64,000 bases of DNA from Enterococcus mundtii (GCF_013394305.1 NZ_AP019810.1:310001-374000); one strand, 5' to 3'; positions 7,887 through 16,063 are shown, numbered from the stretch's first letter. Numbers and translations are program-made. The notes: generated by a model from the sequence alone, not told the origin.

Positions 7887-8363
7887 AATAAAAGTTTTAA
7901 ACGACAGTCTACTTCCTTTTTAAAGATTTTAAAGATAGTTTACTTAAAATCAATAATTTTTATTCAATTTTTTTTGGGACGAAAACTAAATTATAGATAT
8001 TTAAAAATATTTACAGATTCACAAGAAATTATCTTACCCACGGAGATTCAGTAAGTAAATATGAATTAGCCATTACCAATCCAATAGAATTATATATGTA
8101 ACTCTAAAATTACAATGTATCTTAGATATTCTTATGCTAAAACAATTAGATTTCGACGAATTAACAATTATAAAAAATATTTCTAGATACGATGTTCCTT
8201 ATCAGAATCTTTTCTATCATAATAATTCTATCCTACCGTAAAAATTTTATACTCTCTTTTTCATAAATAATCGGGCTTACAACCGATTATTTATGAAAAT
8301 AAACATAATACACTTTATGCTGAATATAAATTGTAATCAAAGAGAAATAATATCAATTAAATA
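7887..8363. other. Gap with decayed coding sequence and a perfect hairpin
   Basis: In one plus-strand frame, stretches such as LKQLDFDELTIIKNISRYDV and YQNLFYHNNSILP read without stops for ~35 codons at about 8130-8240, but stops lie before and after, so this looks like a dead gene I cannot name. The hairpin at 8258-8299 is listed separately. Confidence 0.35.
8258..8299. terminator. Perfect 17-bp inverted repeat, bidirectional terminator
   Basis: TTTTCATAAATAATCGG (8258-8274) pairs exactly with CCGATTATTTATGAAAA (8283-8299) around an 8-nt loop. T/A tracts are built into both ends, so it can terminate from either side: the decayed plus-strand gene and the minus-strand gene at 8364. Confidence 0.65.
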
Positions 8364-8594
8364 CTAATTAAAACGTATTAGTATTAAGATAAATGCTAAT
8401 GTAAAAAAAACTATATAAACATAAAACCTATATTTTGTTAAATAATCTTGTGTTTTCATATAATCTGATCTTGACAAACTTTTCCCAAGGTTTTGTCGTA
8501 CTAATTTTTTTATTCTCCATAAAAAGCTAATGCCTATACTAAAACACAACAGACTTAAGAAACATAAGCCTATTCGGATCGCGAAATATATCAA
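8364..8594 (-). CDS. Small two-helix membrane protein
   Basis: A 76-aa protein with two hydrophobic segments (about residues 2-25, IRIGLCFLSLLCFSIGISFLW; and 56-74, FYVYIVFFTLAFILILI) separated by a basic, polar loop. The start is TTG 8594, preceded by GGATGTAGGTAGG. No family recognised. The flanks are decayed sequence and it stands alone; it may be an orphan immunity-like or stress membrane protein. Confidence 0.45.
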   Translation of the reverse strand: MIYFAIRIGLCFLSLLCFSIGISFLWRIKKLVRQNLGKSLSRSDYMKTQDYLTKYRFYVYIVFFTLAFILILIRFN

Positions 8595-8974
8595 TTTAAC
8601 CTACCTACATCCTTTTCAATATGTACTGTTAAAGGCTTATTCCAAAAGATAACTATTATTTTTCTGACGATTCTAGCTATACCTTCTGCAATAATTCTCT
8701 TTACCATAGTTCATAGTAGTACCAAGAAAATTTTAATTACAAAAAAATTATTAATCTTTAGAACTTTTTTTACATAATATACAAAAAATCATAAACCTTT
8801 AAACCACACGTTTAATATAACCTAATAACATAGTTATTATTCAAACTAATCATAAAAACTTATTTTGAACGCATAAACGTTAAATTTATCTCAATCAAGT
8901 ATGATAAAATCAGCAAAACAAAAAAAGCCATACACATATTTCTTGGATGACTTCAGTATCCAATCCATTTTACC
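8595..8974. other. AT-rich gap, fragment of a hydrophobic frame only
   Basis: A plus-strand frame at about 8622-8785 reads a hydrophobic segment (IIFLTILAIPSAIILF) then a basic tail, ending in a stop. It has no ATG/GTG/TTG with a ribosome site, so I do not call a gene. The remainder is AT-rich with nothing recognisable. Confidence 0.3.
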
Positions 8975-9115
8975 CTAACCAACTAATCCTTTCTGTCTTT
9001 TATTCGCTTCATCTGTTACATATTTCATTCCAGCATAAAATTCTTTCGCTATGACAATCTCTACTAAATCCACAATACTTTTATTTTACATTTCTTGTAC
9101 CTTTTCCTTTTCACT
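8975..9115 (-). pseudogene. Decayed copy of the 53-aa zeta-partner gene
   Basis: The minus strand reads SEKEKVQEM-stop-NKSIVDL, then IAKEFYAGMKYVTDEANKRQ and KGLVG-stop. This aligns along its length with the intact small gene at 4716 (TEKEQVQQIV...NKSIADL, AKEFKTVMKYVADEANRKQ, KLVG). The start codon is lost, there is a 6-bp deletion and an in-frame TAA. Just upstream on the minus strand (about 9150-9185) VQLIFILP resembles the end of the zeta gene (IQLVLP), so a whole second zeta module has decayed here. Confidence 0.75.
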
Positions 9116-9172
9116 TTATAAGTGTATTTTTATTTAACTGATTGATAAACTACTTAGGCAAAATAAAAATCA

Positions 9173-9225
9173 GTTGAACATCCTCCGTCTTTATACTATG
9201 TCTATAAAAAGAAGGAATGTTCAAC
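9173..9225 (-). terminator. Long imperfect inverted repeat, probable terminator
   Basis: GTTGAACATCCTCCGTCTTTATA (first arm, 9173-9195) pairs imperfectly with the segment 9203-9225 ending GAATGTTCAAC. On the minus strand it is followed by GATTTTTATTTTG. It could end transcription from the beta-helix gene at 9490, or be the end of a small mobile repeat. Confidence 0.4.
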
Positions 9226-9229
9226 CAAC

Positions 9230-9481
9230 CTTGTTTTTTGGTGCGAAAAAATAGAAGAGATATAAGTAATTTCATGCATCTGTTCTTTTGTCGAAATCAC
9301 CTATTTAGCCAAGCTCATTAACACCGCCTTTTCAATCGAAAATTAAGCGGTAAAAACTTGGTATTTCTGATAAAATGACTACTTGTAAATCTTTATCGAG
9401 CGAAAATATTTCTAACTCTTTCGACTTTGGCTAGAAAATGATATGCCAAGAAGTTTCAACTGGTTTTTGAATCGCTTGAAC
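9230..9481 (-). pseudogene. Decayed gene with four in-frame stops, unrecognised
   Basis: A single minus-strand frame reads AIQKPVETSWHIIF-stop-PKSKELEIFSLDKDL, QVVILSEIPSFYRLIFD-stop-KGGVNELG-stop-IGDFDKRTDA-stop. The composition is protein-like throughout and all breaks are single nonsense codons, which suggests an old inactivation rather than rearrangement. I cannot name the family. It lies directly after the beta-helix gene. Confidence 0.5.
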
Positions 9482-9489
9482 TTTTTATA

Positions 9490-11226
9490 TTATTGAAACA
9501 TGACTGTCACATTTGAAACCACACGCACTGTTCGTCCATTTGGATATGAAAGCATTAGCTCTAGCTTATGTTGACCAACTTTTGATAGAACTTCAGGATT
9601 CAAAATAGTGATTTCAGGACGATCGTTTTCTTCTATATGGGTTTGCTCAACAAAATCAAATGGATCATAAGATTCACCTAAAATAATCTCAACCGTCCGA
9701 CCAACAGGAAATGCATCTTGTATTGGTATTTGCGTTTCTTTATATTGATCATACATTGTAGAATCGATCAAACTTCTCCAATCCTTTGGCATTTTGTCAT
9801 ACTCTGCTGAGGTCCAATACTCAACATTTAATTGACGATCAGATGTGTCATCACGTGTATTGCCAGAAACATATGTTGACTCTCCTTTAAAACCTTCAGA
9901 AGCTTGATTCATGATCAATAGCTCTCTCCGGCGGTTGGCTGGAATATTGTGATAATTGATAAATTTATTATCAATAAATACCCCATTGTATACGTTGTCC
10001 TTTCCAGTATGCCGATTATACTCTATCCCAATCGCGTATTTATCCTGCCACTCTTTAAAATCAAACACGTTATTTGCTACGAACCAATTCGATAACTCAG
10101 CTACTTGACCTTGAGCAAAACTATCTCCTAATCCAAATTCTGGTGTTTCATACATGATAATACCGGTATTACGTAGATAATTATTCATGATCGTGATGTT
10201 ACGTCCTGATTTGAATTTAAATCCACCATAAGGTCCATTGTGCAATCCACGAACGTGATTGCCTACAACCTGTACATTCTGTGATCCTCTTAGATAGATG
10301 GCATGATCACCTACCACACCATATCGATCCTCGTTCTCGTACATCTGCTGGAAGAAATTATTTTTTATCAAAACATTCTTCGAATTACTATATGAATTGA
10401 CACCACAAGAAAGATAGTTTTGTTCGTTATGTTCAAGAGACATTTGCTCAGACTCCAATGCAGATTGTAGACGATTGATGGTTTTGATAATCTCAGGATT
10501 GCTAAAGCTCTTGATTGCTTCTAACTCATTGATCCGTAATCCAAATAGATTATCTGTAATCTGTACATTTTCCATATACTCATATCTTCCAACCGTCGAA
10601 AAACCACCAATATAGATTGCCCGATTTTCTGTATCTGGCGTGGCATGTTCATGATCTCTCATAAATATATTATTTTGCATAGTTGCCCCATTGGATGTCT
10701 GTAGGTTGATCGGATATAAAGAGACAGGATGATAAAACACATTATCATTGATGGTAATGTTATTTGCTAAACGTGTAAAAATTCCTACTCCATCGAAAAA
10801 CAATGAATGAATCTCAATATTGTAGCTTGTCTGGTAATTTTCATCTGACAAATAAACGTTTTGTCCTGTTTCATTTTTCAGTATCGTTGGATTCTCTTCT
10901 TCTCCTTTGATCTTAAGACCGCTTCTTAACACTACATTTTTGTTGATAATATACGTACCAGCTGGAATATATAACTGTTTTGTTAAAGAATTGGCATGAT
11001 CAATAATCGCTTGTAATTGATTTGACTGATCTTCTAAACTCTCACGTCGCAGCGCGTGCTCTCCAAAAATCGTCGCATCTGTTGCATCTAACCATTCGGT
11101 GTGCTGAGCCGAAAAAGTTTTTTGGCCCTCTAACTCATTCGTTGCTTCTGCGTTTATATTTGCTGGTATGCTTATTACAAACAGAACCAGAAAACATAAC
11201 ATCATTTTTAGTTGTCGTTTGTTCAT
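9490..11226 (-). CDS. Secreted right-handed beta-helix protein (pectate-lyase-like)
   Basis: A 578-aa protein with a signal peptide (MNKRQLKMMLCFLVLFVIS, cleaved after NINA). Residues ~60-430 carry the repeated pattern of a parallel beta-helix: an entry strand (LYIPAGTYIINKNVVL), then many N-rich coils such as NNITINDNVF, NVQITDNLFG, NVLIKNNFF and NITIMNNYLRN. The last ~70 residues (VGRTVEIILGESYDPFDF, SKVGQHKLELMLSYPNG) resemble a bacterial Ig-like/Cry22-type domain. This fold is used by polysaccharide lyases, epimerases and glycosidases; the substrate cannot be told. ATG 11226 was preferred to 11238 because GGAGAG precedes it at proper distance. No LPXTG anchor, so it is probably released. 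Confidence 0.75.
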   Translation of the reverse strand: MNKRQLKMMLCFLVLFVISIPANINAEATNELEGQKTFSAQHTEWLDATDATIFGEHALRRESLEDQSNQLQAIIDHANSLTKQLYIPAGTYIINKNVVLRSGLKIKGEEENPTILKNETGQNVYLSDENYQTSYNIEIHSLFFDGVGIFTRLANNITINDNVFYHPVSLYPINLQTSNGATMQNNIFMRDHEHATPDTENRAIYIGGFSTVGRYEYMENVQITDNLFGLRINELEAIKSFSNPEIIKTINRLQSALESEQMSLEHNEQNYLSCGVNSYSNSKNVLIKNNFFQQMYENEDRYGVVGDHAIYLRGSQNVQVVGNHVRGLHNGPYGGFKFKSGRNITIMNNYLRNTGIIMYETPEFGLGDSFAQGQVAELSNWFVANNVFDFKEWQDKYAIGIEYNRHTGKDNVYNGVFIDNKFINYHNIPANRRRELLIMNQASEGFKGESTYVSGNTRDDTSDRQLNVEYWTSAEYDKMPKDWRSLIDSTMYDQYKETQIPIQDAFPVGRTVEIILGESYDPFDFVEQTHIEENDRPEITILNPEVLSKVGQHKLELMLSYPNGRTVRVVSNVTVMFQ

Positions 11227-11507
11227 TTGTCTCTCCATTCTTTTTAGCTGTGATTGGCTATCGTTCTAAACAGGAAGTATTCTTTTATTTTTGATGTTAG
11301 GTACCTTTTGTTTTAAGACACTATAAAATAACGAACGATATCCATTTGTAGATTAGCAGATAAATAAATAGTTTGGCACTCAATAATTTCATTCACAGGT
11401 GAAATTATTGAGTTCTTTCACAAAAAAAATAGTTGAGCAACAGTTTTACCTAAAAAGACCCGACTAAATTTCTCTAGTCGGGTAACAGTCCTATTCCTTA
11501 TAAATTA
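11227..11507. other. Gap upstream of the beta-helix gene
   Basis: Contains a perfect 14-bp inverted repeat ACTCAATAATTTCA (11378-11391) and TGAAATTATTGAGT (11400-11413), which may be an operator or a bidirectional terminator, and the rnfD terminator listed separately. No gene seen. Confidence 0.5.
11458..11483 (-). terminator. Intrinsic terminator of the rnfCD unit
   Basis: ACCCGACTA/TAGTCGGGT 9-bp stem with an 8-nt loop, followed on the minus strand by CTTTTTAGG. It lies 24 bp beyond the rnfD stop. Confidence 0.85.
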
Positions 11508-12521
11508 TCACTTGAAACTTGATAATCCTTTTCTATTTTCTTTATCAATCATCGGGGTTATCTTAAACTCTTTTTCACTATACACCCGATGCATCGTCCA
11601 CTGATCAATGAATGGTACCGCTAGATTCATGACAACAATCGCTACGCCGATCCCCCCTGGCAAATCTAAGACGATTCTTAAAACAGCACATAGTAAACCA
11701 CAGCCGATAGCGAAATAATACTTCCCTTTATCGGTTGCAGGTGAAGTCGTATAGTCTGTTACCATGAAAACAGCTGCCATGATCAATGCTCCACTAAGCA
11801 AATGAGCTGTAGCAAAGCTAAAATTAAACCCACTATAAATTAAAATCGCTAGATAGAAAGAGCTTAGGGTCAACAGAGGAACGAATGGATGGATGATTTT
11901 TCGCACGATCAAATAGCCCCCTGCAATCAATAAGAGCAGTTTACTTGTTTCCCCCATTGGACCGCCTAGATCAATCCCTAAGAAAAGTTTCCACCATTCA
12001 GGTGTGGTCGCGCTGATTTCTCGAGAAAAATGAGCAAGTGCCACAAGTGGCGTCACAGTAGTGATCACATCTGGTCCTGGTGCGATCCAATTGGTGATCC
12101 AAGGAGATAAAAAGAGCTTTAGAAGGACTCGTGCTGCTACTGCGGGATTGATCCAGTTCCTTCCTAACCCGCCTCCTAGATGCTTTACAAGGACGATAGC
12201 AATAAAGTCTCCGACAAGCACTGTCCATAATGGTGCACTAGTAGGTAATGTCAAAGCTAACAGCCAACCTGTGATCACAGCAGTCAAATCATTGACCGTG
12301 ATCGGTTGTTTACTTACTTTTTGGATAACCCCTTCAAGTAATACACATGTGAGGATACTGGTAATGATCATCACTAACGAACGCCAACCAAAAAAGTAAG
12401 TAGCACCAATCGTTGGAAATATAAGGGCAATCAATACTTGTTTCATTTTCCATTGGCTTGTCCAATCATTACGGATATGCGGACCATTGATCGTTCCGTT
12501 TCCTAGATATTTCGTACTCAT
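11508..12521 (-). CDS. rnfD: RnfD/NqrB-family membrane subunit of an ion-translocating oxidoreductase
   Basis: A 337-aa protein with about nine membrane helices. GGGLGRNWINPAVAARVLL (residues ~117-134) is the conserved RnfD/NqrB 'NP' segment, and MVTDYTTSPATDKGK the conserved loop of this family. DVITTVTPL (151-159) lies where RnfD proteins carry the SGAT-type flavin-attachment site; Thr157 would be the FMN-linked residue, although the motif is altered. The start is ATG 12521 (GGAGG upstream), overlapping rnfC as ATGA; the frame is open further upstream but that part is antisense-like sequence. Only C and D subunits are present, with no A, B, E or G, so this cannot be a standard Rnf pump. It probably passes electrons from NADH or ferredoxin via RnfC to the membrane. 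Confidence 0.85.
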   Translation of the reverse strand: MSTKYLGNGTINGPHIRNDWTSQWKMKQVLIALIFPTIGATYFFGWRSLVMIITSILTCVLLEGVIQKVSKQPITVNDLTAVITGWLLALTLPTSAPLWTVLVGDFIAIVLVKHLGGGLGRNWINPAVAARVLLKLFLSPWITNWIAPGPDVITTVTPLVALAHFSREISATTPEWWKLFLGIDLGGPMGETSKLLLLIAGGYLIVRKIIHPFVPLLTLSSFYLAILIYSGFNFSFATAHLLSGALIMAAVFMVTDYTTSPATDKGKYYFAIGCGLLCAVLRIVLDLPGGIGVAIVVMNLAVPFIDQWTMHRVYSEKEFKITPMIDKENRKGLSSFK

Positions 12522-13795
12522 CCTTTTGCCTCCATGATCTGATTTTTTACTGCTCTGATATCTTTTAATAAATTGATTTTTGAAGGACAGATAAATGAAC
12601 AAGCACCACATTCTAAACAATTCAACGCGCCTAACTGTTCGGCTGTCTGAAGATCCTGATGACGGTACGCTTGACTGATCAAGATCGGATGTAGACCGAT
12701 TGGGCACGCATTCACACACTCGCTACATTTGATACACTTTTGTTCCTTGGGGATCATTGCCTCTGCTGCAGACAATGCTAAAATCAAATTAGTCGTTTTT
12801 GTGACTGGTTCATCTAATGATTGGATAAGTTTCCCCATCATCGGTCCACCATTCAATACCTTAAGAGGTGACGACACAAATCCACCACAAGCATCAATCA
12901 ATTCCTCTACTGGTGTGCCAATTCGTACTCGTAGATTTTTTCCTTCTTTGATCGGTGTACCTGAAACTGTTACTACCCGTTCGAAGGATGCGACCTGCTT
13001 CAACGCAGCACTAAGAATACTATGTATCGTCGCTACATTCAAGGTGATCACTCCGACATCAAAAGGGAGCTTGCTTTTAGGTATTTCTTGAGATAATACA
13101 TGCTTGATCACTAATTTTTCCGCACCTTGAGGATATAGATTCCCTAGAATATGTAACTGGATTCTTGGATCAATCAGATGTTTATGTAAATGTTCAATCA
13201 CTTGTACAGATGATTTTTCGATCGCAATCCTTGCTTTGGGGATTTGATAAGTATCCAAAATCATTTGTTCAGTATCTTCAATCAATAATCTTCTATCACT
13301 AGTAATGGATGGTTCACATTCTGCTGCGTTAATGATCAAGGTATGGATCTTTTGTTCTTCTTTAGGTAGTAGCTTTAAGTCAGTTGGAAAACCAGCGCCT
13401 CCCATCCCTACAATTCCTGCATTCGCGACGATATTATGTAAAACTTTGTTTTTTGTATGTAATAATTCCATACGGTCAGAAAAGTCATTTTCTATAATGA
13501 CCACTTCAGTCGACCGATGATTGACCATGCGGTTCTCGATTTTTTTTACGACTCCTGCCACTGAACTATGTACATTGGCAGATATTGGTCCATCTTTTTC
13601 TCCGATGAGTGTCCCAATTGCCACTTTATCGCCTACTTCAACAACGACTTTAGCAGGTTTTCCAAGATGCATAGACATTGGTAAAATAATTTTCTTTGGT
13701 GGCGTTAGTTTCTCGATGGCTTGTTGTGCTGTATGTTTGTTTTTATCAAGATAGACGCCATTCAACCTTTTTTTTACTATTAATTTCATTTTCAT
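12518..13795 (-). CDS. rnfC: RnfC-family NADH-binding iron-sulfur subunit
   Basis: A 425-aa soluble subunit. It starts with an RnfC barrel-sandwich domain (PMSMHLGKPAKVVVEVGD), followed by the NuoF-like nucleotide/FMN site GMGGAGFPTDLKL (~130-142) and NAAECEP. Two ferredoxin-type clusters, CIKCSECVNACP (C354-C364) and CLECGACSFICP (C393-C403), bind two [4Fe-4S] centres. ATG 13795 has AGGAG directly upstream, which overlaps the stop of the preceding 34-aa gene. rnfD follows with an ATGA overlap, so the three genes form one operon. RnfC would receive electrons from NADH or reduced ferredoxin at the inner membrane face. Confidence 0.9.
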   Translation of the reverse strand: MKMKLIVKKRLNGVYLDKNKHTAQQAIEKLTPPKKIILPMSMHLGKPAKVVVEVGDKVAIGTLIGEKDGPISANVHSSVAGVVKKIENRMVNHRSTEVVIIENDFSDRMELLHTKNKVLHNIVANAGIVGMGGAGFPTDLKLLPKEEQKIHTLIINAAECEPSITSDRRLLIEDTEQMILDTYQIPKARIAIEKSSVQVIEHLHKHLIDPRIQLHILGNLYPQGAEKLVIKHVLSQEIPKSKLPFDVGVITLNVATIHSILSAALKQVASFERVVTVSGTPIKEGKNLRVRIGTPVEELIDACGGFVSSPLKVLNGGPMMGKLIQSLDEPVTKTTNLILALSAAEAMIPKEQKCIKCSECVNACPIGLHPILISQAYRHQDLQTAEQLGALNCLECGACSFICPSKINLLKDIRAVKNQIMEAKG

Positions 13796-13799
13796 TCTC

Positions 13800-13904
13800 C
13801 TAACGATAGATAAAAAAGTAATAAATCAAACCGATAGCTACTAAAACTAATTGCAAACCTAATCCGATCCATTCATATTTTTTTCGATAACTAATTTTTT
13901 TCAT
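13800..13904 (-). CDS. 34-aa single-pass membrane peptide leading the rnfCD operon
   Basis: ATG 13904 follows GGGGGAGAA. The product begins MKKISYRKKYEWIGLG and then has one hydrophobic segment (LQLVLVAIGLIYYFFIY) with a positively charged N terminus, so the N terminus faces the cytoplasm. Its TAG stop is part of the ribosome site of rnfC, which argues for translational coupling and a real gene. No family recognised. It may stabilise RnfD or replace a missing small subunit; this is inference from position only. Confidence 0.75.
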   Translation of the reverse strand: MKKISYRKKYEWIGLGLQLVLVAIGLIYYFFIYR

Positions 13905-14170
13905 TTCTCCCCCTAGAATAACAATTGTTTTTTTATATAAAACAGTTGTTTTATTACTCGAATGAATATGAACAAAATAGTATATATTCGCCCAAACTCT
14001 ACTAAAGAAAATGATTTATAAGTGAAATATTTTACTATTTCCGTTTATATAAAAGTAAATAAAATAACTGTTTTTCACAAATATAATAACATTATATAAC
14101 GTAATATAAAAGATTAATTTATAAAAATTTTTATCTTATCTTTTTTACTAAATGACAATAACAAAAAAAA
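13905..14170 (-). promoter_or_regulatory. Upstream region of the rnfCD operon with an inverted-repeat operator
   Basis: AACAATTGTTTT (13920-13931) and AAAACAGTTGTT (13939-13950) form an 11/12 inverted repeat over a TATAAA-like -10 on the minus strand, close before the operon's first gene. A related AATAACTGTTTT occurs near 14065. This looks like a repressor site; the regulator is unknown. The rest of the gap is very AT-rich with no gene. Confidence 0.45.
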
Positions 14171-14196
14171 CTAACTCATGTGTTGCTTTGAGTTAG
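14171..14196 (-). terminator. Terminator downstream of the PFK-like gene
   Basis: CTAACTCA (14171-14178) pairs with TGAGTTAG (14189-14196); on the minus strand eight T's follow. Between it and the gene (14197-14312) a non-initiating open stretch is seen that may be a decayed tail of the PFK-like gene. Confidence 0.8.
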
Positions 14197-14312
14197 AATT
14201 TTTTATTGATTTGCTTGCGAGAAATAATTTGAAGGGTTACCTTTTTGCCAGATCCGGATTACCGAAAATTATTTCGTGGAACGTGACATTCTATCCTGTA
14301 ACAATCTGCTTA

Positions 14313-15209
14313 CTAATAGTTACTCCACCGCTTGTTTTTCACATTTTGATGATAAGGACTTTGTTCAAACAACACCTTCCCATGTGAGAAATACAATTCA
14401 GCGTCTAAACATTGCCTGTCGTTAAGTAAATCAGTTATGACATTCGCTAATTCAATTACCGCAATTCGATCAAACGCGGTGATCATCGACTGTCCAATGG
14501 CTAAATTATCTAAAACAATACTTCTATAGTCGGATAATGTGGGACAAAACGTTTCAACAAAAGAATCGATTGAACTAACTGAACGGTTCAATAAAAAATG
14601 CATAGGATGGCTATTCATATGTTTCAAAAGATATTTTTTATTATTCGTTAAATCAAGTTGATTAGCAATACAAACATCGATTTCATTTGTCAAAGATAGT
14701 TCTCTTGTGACTTTACCTGTGATGGTATCGTCAATTTGGATGAACGTTACTTTTTGATGAGAATGTCCAGTATCGACTATCCGATCAATCACTTTTGTTA
14801 CGCCGTTGATAAATGTATCTGAACCTACTGTATAGTCACCACTTGGATAATCAAGATAGTTGGATACTGGTACAGTGATTACTGAAAGTCCATGGCTACG
14901 TAGCTCATTTGCAAATACAACACTCGAAGTCCCACCTAATAATACGAAGGAGTCGTAATTTGCCTCTTTGATCAATTGAATAAATTGATAGTTTACATGG
15001 TTAGTTTCTGAACATAAATAGGAACAATCAAATAAATGCCAATTATTTATATTTTGATCCAACTTTGTTTGGATATATTGTTCTTCAGAAAAATTGATTG
15101 CGAATAATTCGATTTCTTGTTCAGGTATGGAAAGCACAAGCTGTTCCACTAATCGCTCTCCCCCTTTTACATAGCCTTCTATTGATAAAATCCCAACTTT
15201 TTTCGCCAT
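14313..15209 (-). CDS. Phosphofructokinase-like protein lacking catalytic residues
   Basis: A 298-aa protein with the PfkA scaffold but a broken active site. VLLGGTSS stands where PFK has the ATP/Mg motif GGDGS; VPVSNYLDYPSGDYTVGSD aligns with the TIDND-IPGTDFTIG segment, so the catalytic base Asp is replaced by Tyr while GDYTVG is kept; NLAIGQSMITAFDR replaces the H-x-x-R-GGSPTAFDR phosphate-binding segment, losing the His and Arg. The N-terminal GGDSPG nucleotide loop is also absent. GHSHQKVTFIQI matches the TSHERTYVIEV strand. It is probably a sugar-phosphate-sensing or structural pseudoenzyme rather than a kinase. ATG 15209 is the natural start. It stands alone between terminators. Confidence 0.75.
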   Translation of the reverse strand: MAKKVGILSIEGYVKGGERLVEQLVLSIPEQEIELFAINFSEEQYIQTKLDQNINNWHLFDCSYLCSETNHVNYQFIQLIKEANYDSFVLLGGTSSVVFANELRSHGLSVITVPVSNYLDYPSGDYTVGSDTFINGVTKVIDRIVDTGHSHQKVTFIQIDDTITGKVTRELSLTNEIDVCIANQLDLTNNKKYLLKHMNSHPMHFLLNRSVSSIDSFVETFCPTLSDYRSIVLDNLAIGQSMITAFDRIAVIELANVITDLLNDRQCLDAELYFSHGKVLFEQSPYHQNVKNKRWSNY

Positions 15210-15805
15210 ATTCTTTTCCCCTCACTGTATTCTTTCATTGAATTTCTATACTAAGTTAGTTCCAAGAGCTATCTTCCTCAGTCAGTAGTAATTTCTCATG
15301 CCGATCAAATAAATAGCAGCCCTATGTAATCGGTATCATTTAATCGTAAAAGTTTTCGAAAAGTCACTTAATTTTGTGATTTCCATAGGATAAACATAGT
15401 ATCTTTCCGCTGTTTTCTATTTAAGTAAAATATACCATATTTATTCCAATATAGCATAGAGGTTTTTTTATTGGTAGAAAAAAGTATAGGAATACTAAAA
15501 TAATAGTAGCAATTGCGACAGAACAAATTATGATATTTTTGTCTCACGGCAACACCTAGAAAGCGAGAAAGACAAAGACATTTCTTTTATTGGTGATCAT
15601 CGAATCAGGCTTTGGATCTGTCTTCAACAAAAAAATAGACCGCAAGTGTGACTTGCAGTCTATTTTTAACGTTCGATAACTCAAAATAAAACAGCTTTAA
15701 ACTTATTGTACCTCCAGCTGTAACATGTATATTTTATTCGTAGCAACAATTAGAGCTGTTTCATGTTGAATGATCCAACATAGAGTTAGATAATGTGCTT
15801 TTCAT
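15210..15805. other. Gap between the PFK-like and PqqD-like genes
   Basis: Contains a good bidirectional hairpin at 15634-15664 (AATAGAC-GCAAGT pairing with ACTTGC-GTCTATT, A and T tracts outside), which would end the PqqD-like transcript. A tiny frame after the PqqD stop (14 codons, then TGA) is not supported. Elsewhere AT-rich promoter-like sequence for the PFK-like gene; no gene seen. Confidence 0.5.
15634..15664. terminator. Bidirectional intrinsic terminator
   Basis: AATAGACCGCAAGT-GTG-ACTTGCAGTCTATT, one mismatch, with A5 before and T5 after. It probably ends the minus-strand PqqD-like unit. Confidence 0.75.
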
Positions 15806-16063
15806 TTAACAAACAATCGATCGCTTCGACAAATCAGTTAAAAAATTTTCAATAAATAAATCTGTTCCTTCTTTTGTCAGTTCATTCGCGTGACTAAACT
15901 TTTCTTTTACTTTTAATTTGATTTCTTTGATGGTCTGTTCCTTTGTCAGAAGATCGAAGATATATGTCGCTACTTCATTCTCCAGTAGAAAGATTCCCTC
16001 ATCTGATGACAAGTAGATTGTATTTCCTAATTTTTCATAAGCGATCGCTTTGTTTAACTTCAT
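15806..16063 (-). CDS. Orphan PqqD-like peptide-binding protein (RRE fold)
   Basis: An 85-aa protein with the layout of PqqD/RRE domains: an N-terminal beta hairpin (NKAIAYEKLGNTIYLSSDEG), then FLLENEVATYIFDLLTKEQTIKEI and a C-terminal helix (GTDLFIENFLTDLSKRSIV). In PQQ and ribosomal-peptide pathways this fold binds the precursor leader and hands it to a radical SAM or other modifying enzyme. AGGAAAGGAAG precedes ATG 16063. No radical SAM enzyme, precursor or exporter is visible nearby, so it is either a remnant of a peptide cluster or works with an enzyme elsewhere. The family call is by pattern and moderate. Confidence 0.55.
   Translation of the reverse strand: MKLNKAIAYEKLGNTIYLSSDEGIFLLENEVATYIFDLLTKEQTIKEIKLKVKEKFSHANELTKEGTDLFIENFLTDLSKRSIVC

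Noticed and set aside
1-9480. Prophage or intact integrative element
   Set aside because: Only an integrase tail and a repressor/protease pair are seen; no structural, packaging, conjugation or att sites could be identified.
11508-12719. A 403-aa version of the RnfD protein with an upstream extension
   Set aside because: The first 66 residues overlap the rnfC iron-sulfur coding region in another frame; ATG 12521 has the ribosome site and the ATGA overlap.
12061-13754. Several plus-strand frames of 70-120 codons opposite rnfC and rnfD
   Set aside because: No ribosome sites; shadows of well-supported genes.
15740-15790. A 14-codon frame after the PqqD-like gene continuing past TGA into a Cys-Cys segment, possible peptide precursor
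   Set aside because: No ribosome site, an in-frame TGA and no export or modification genes; too weak to call.
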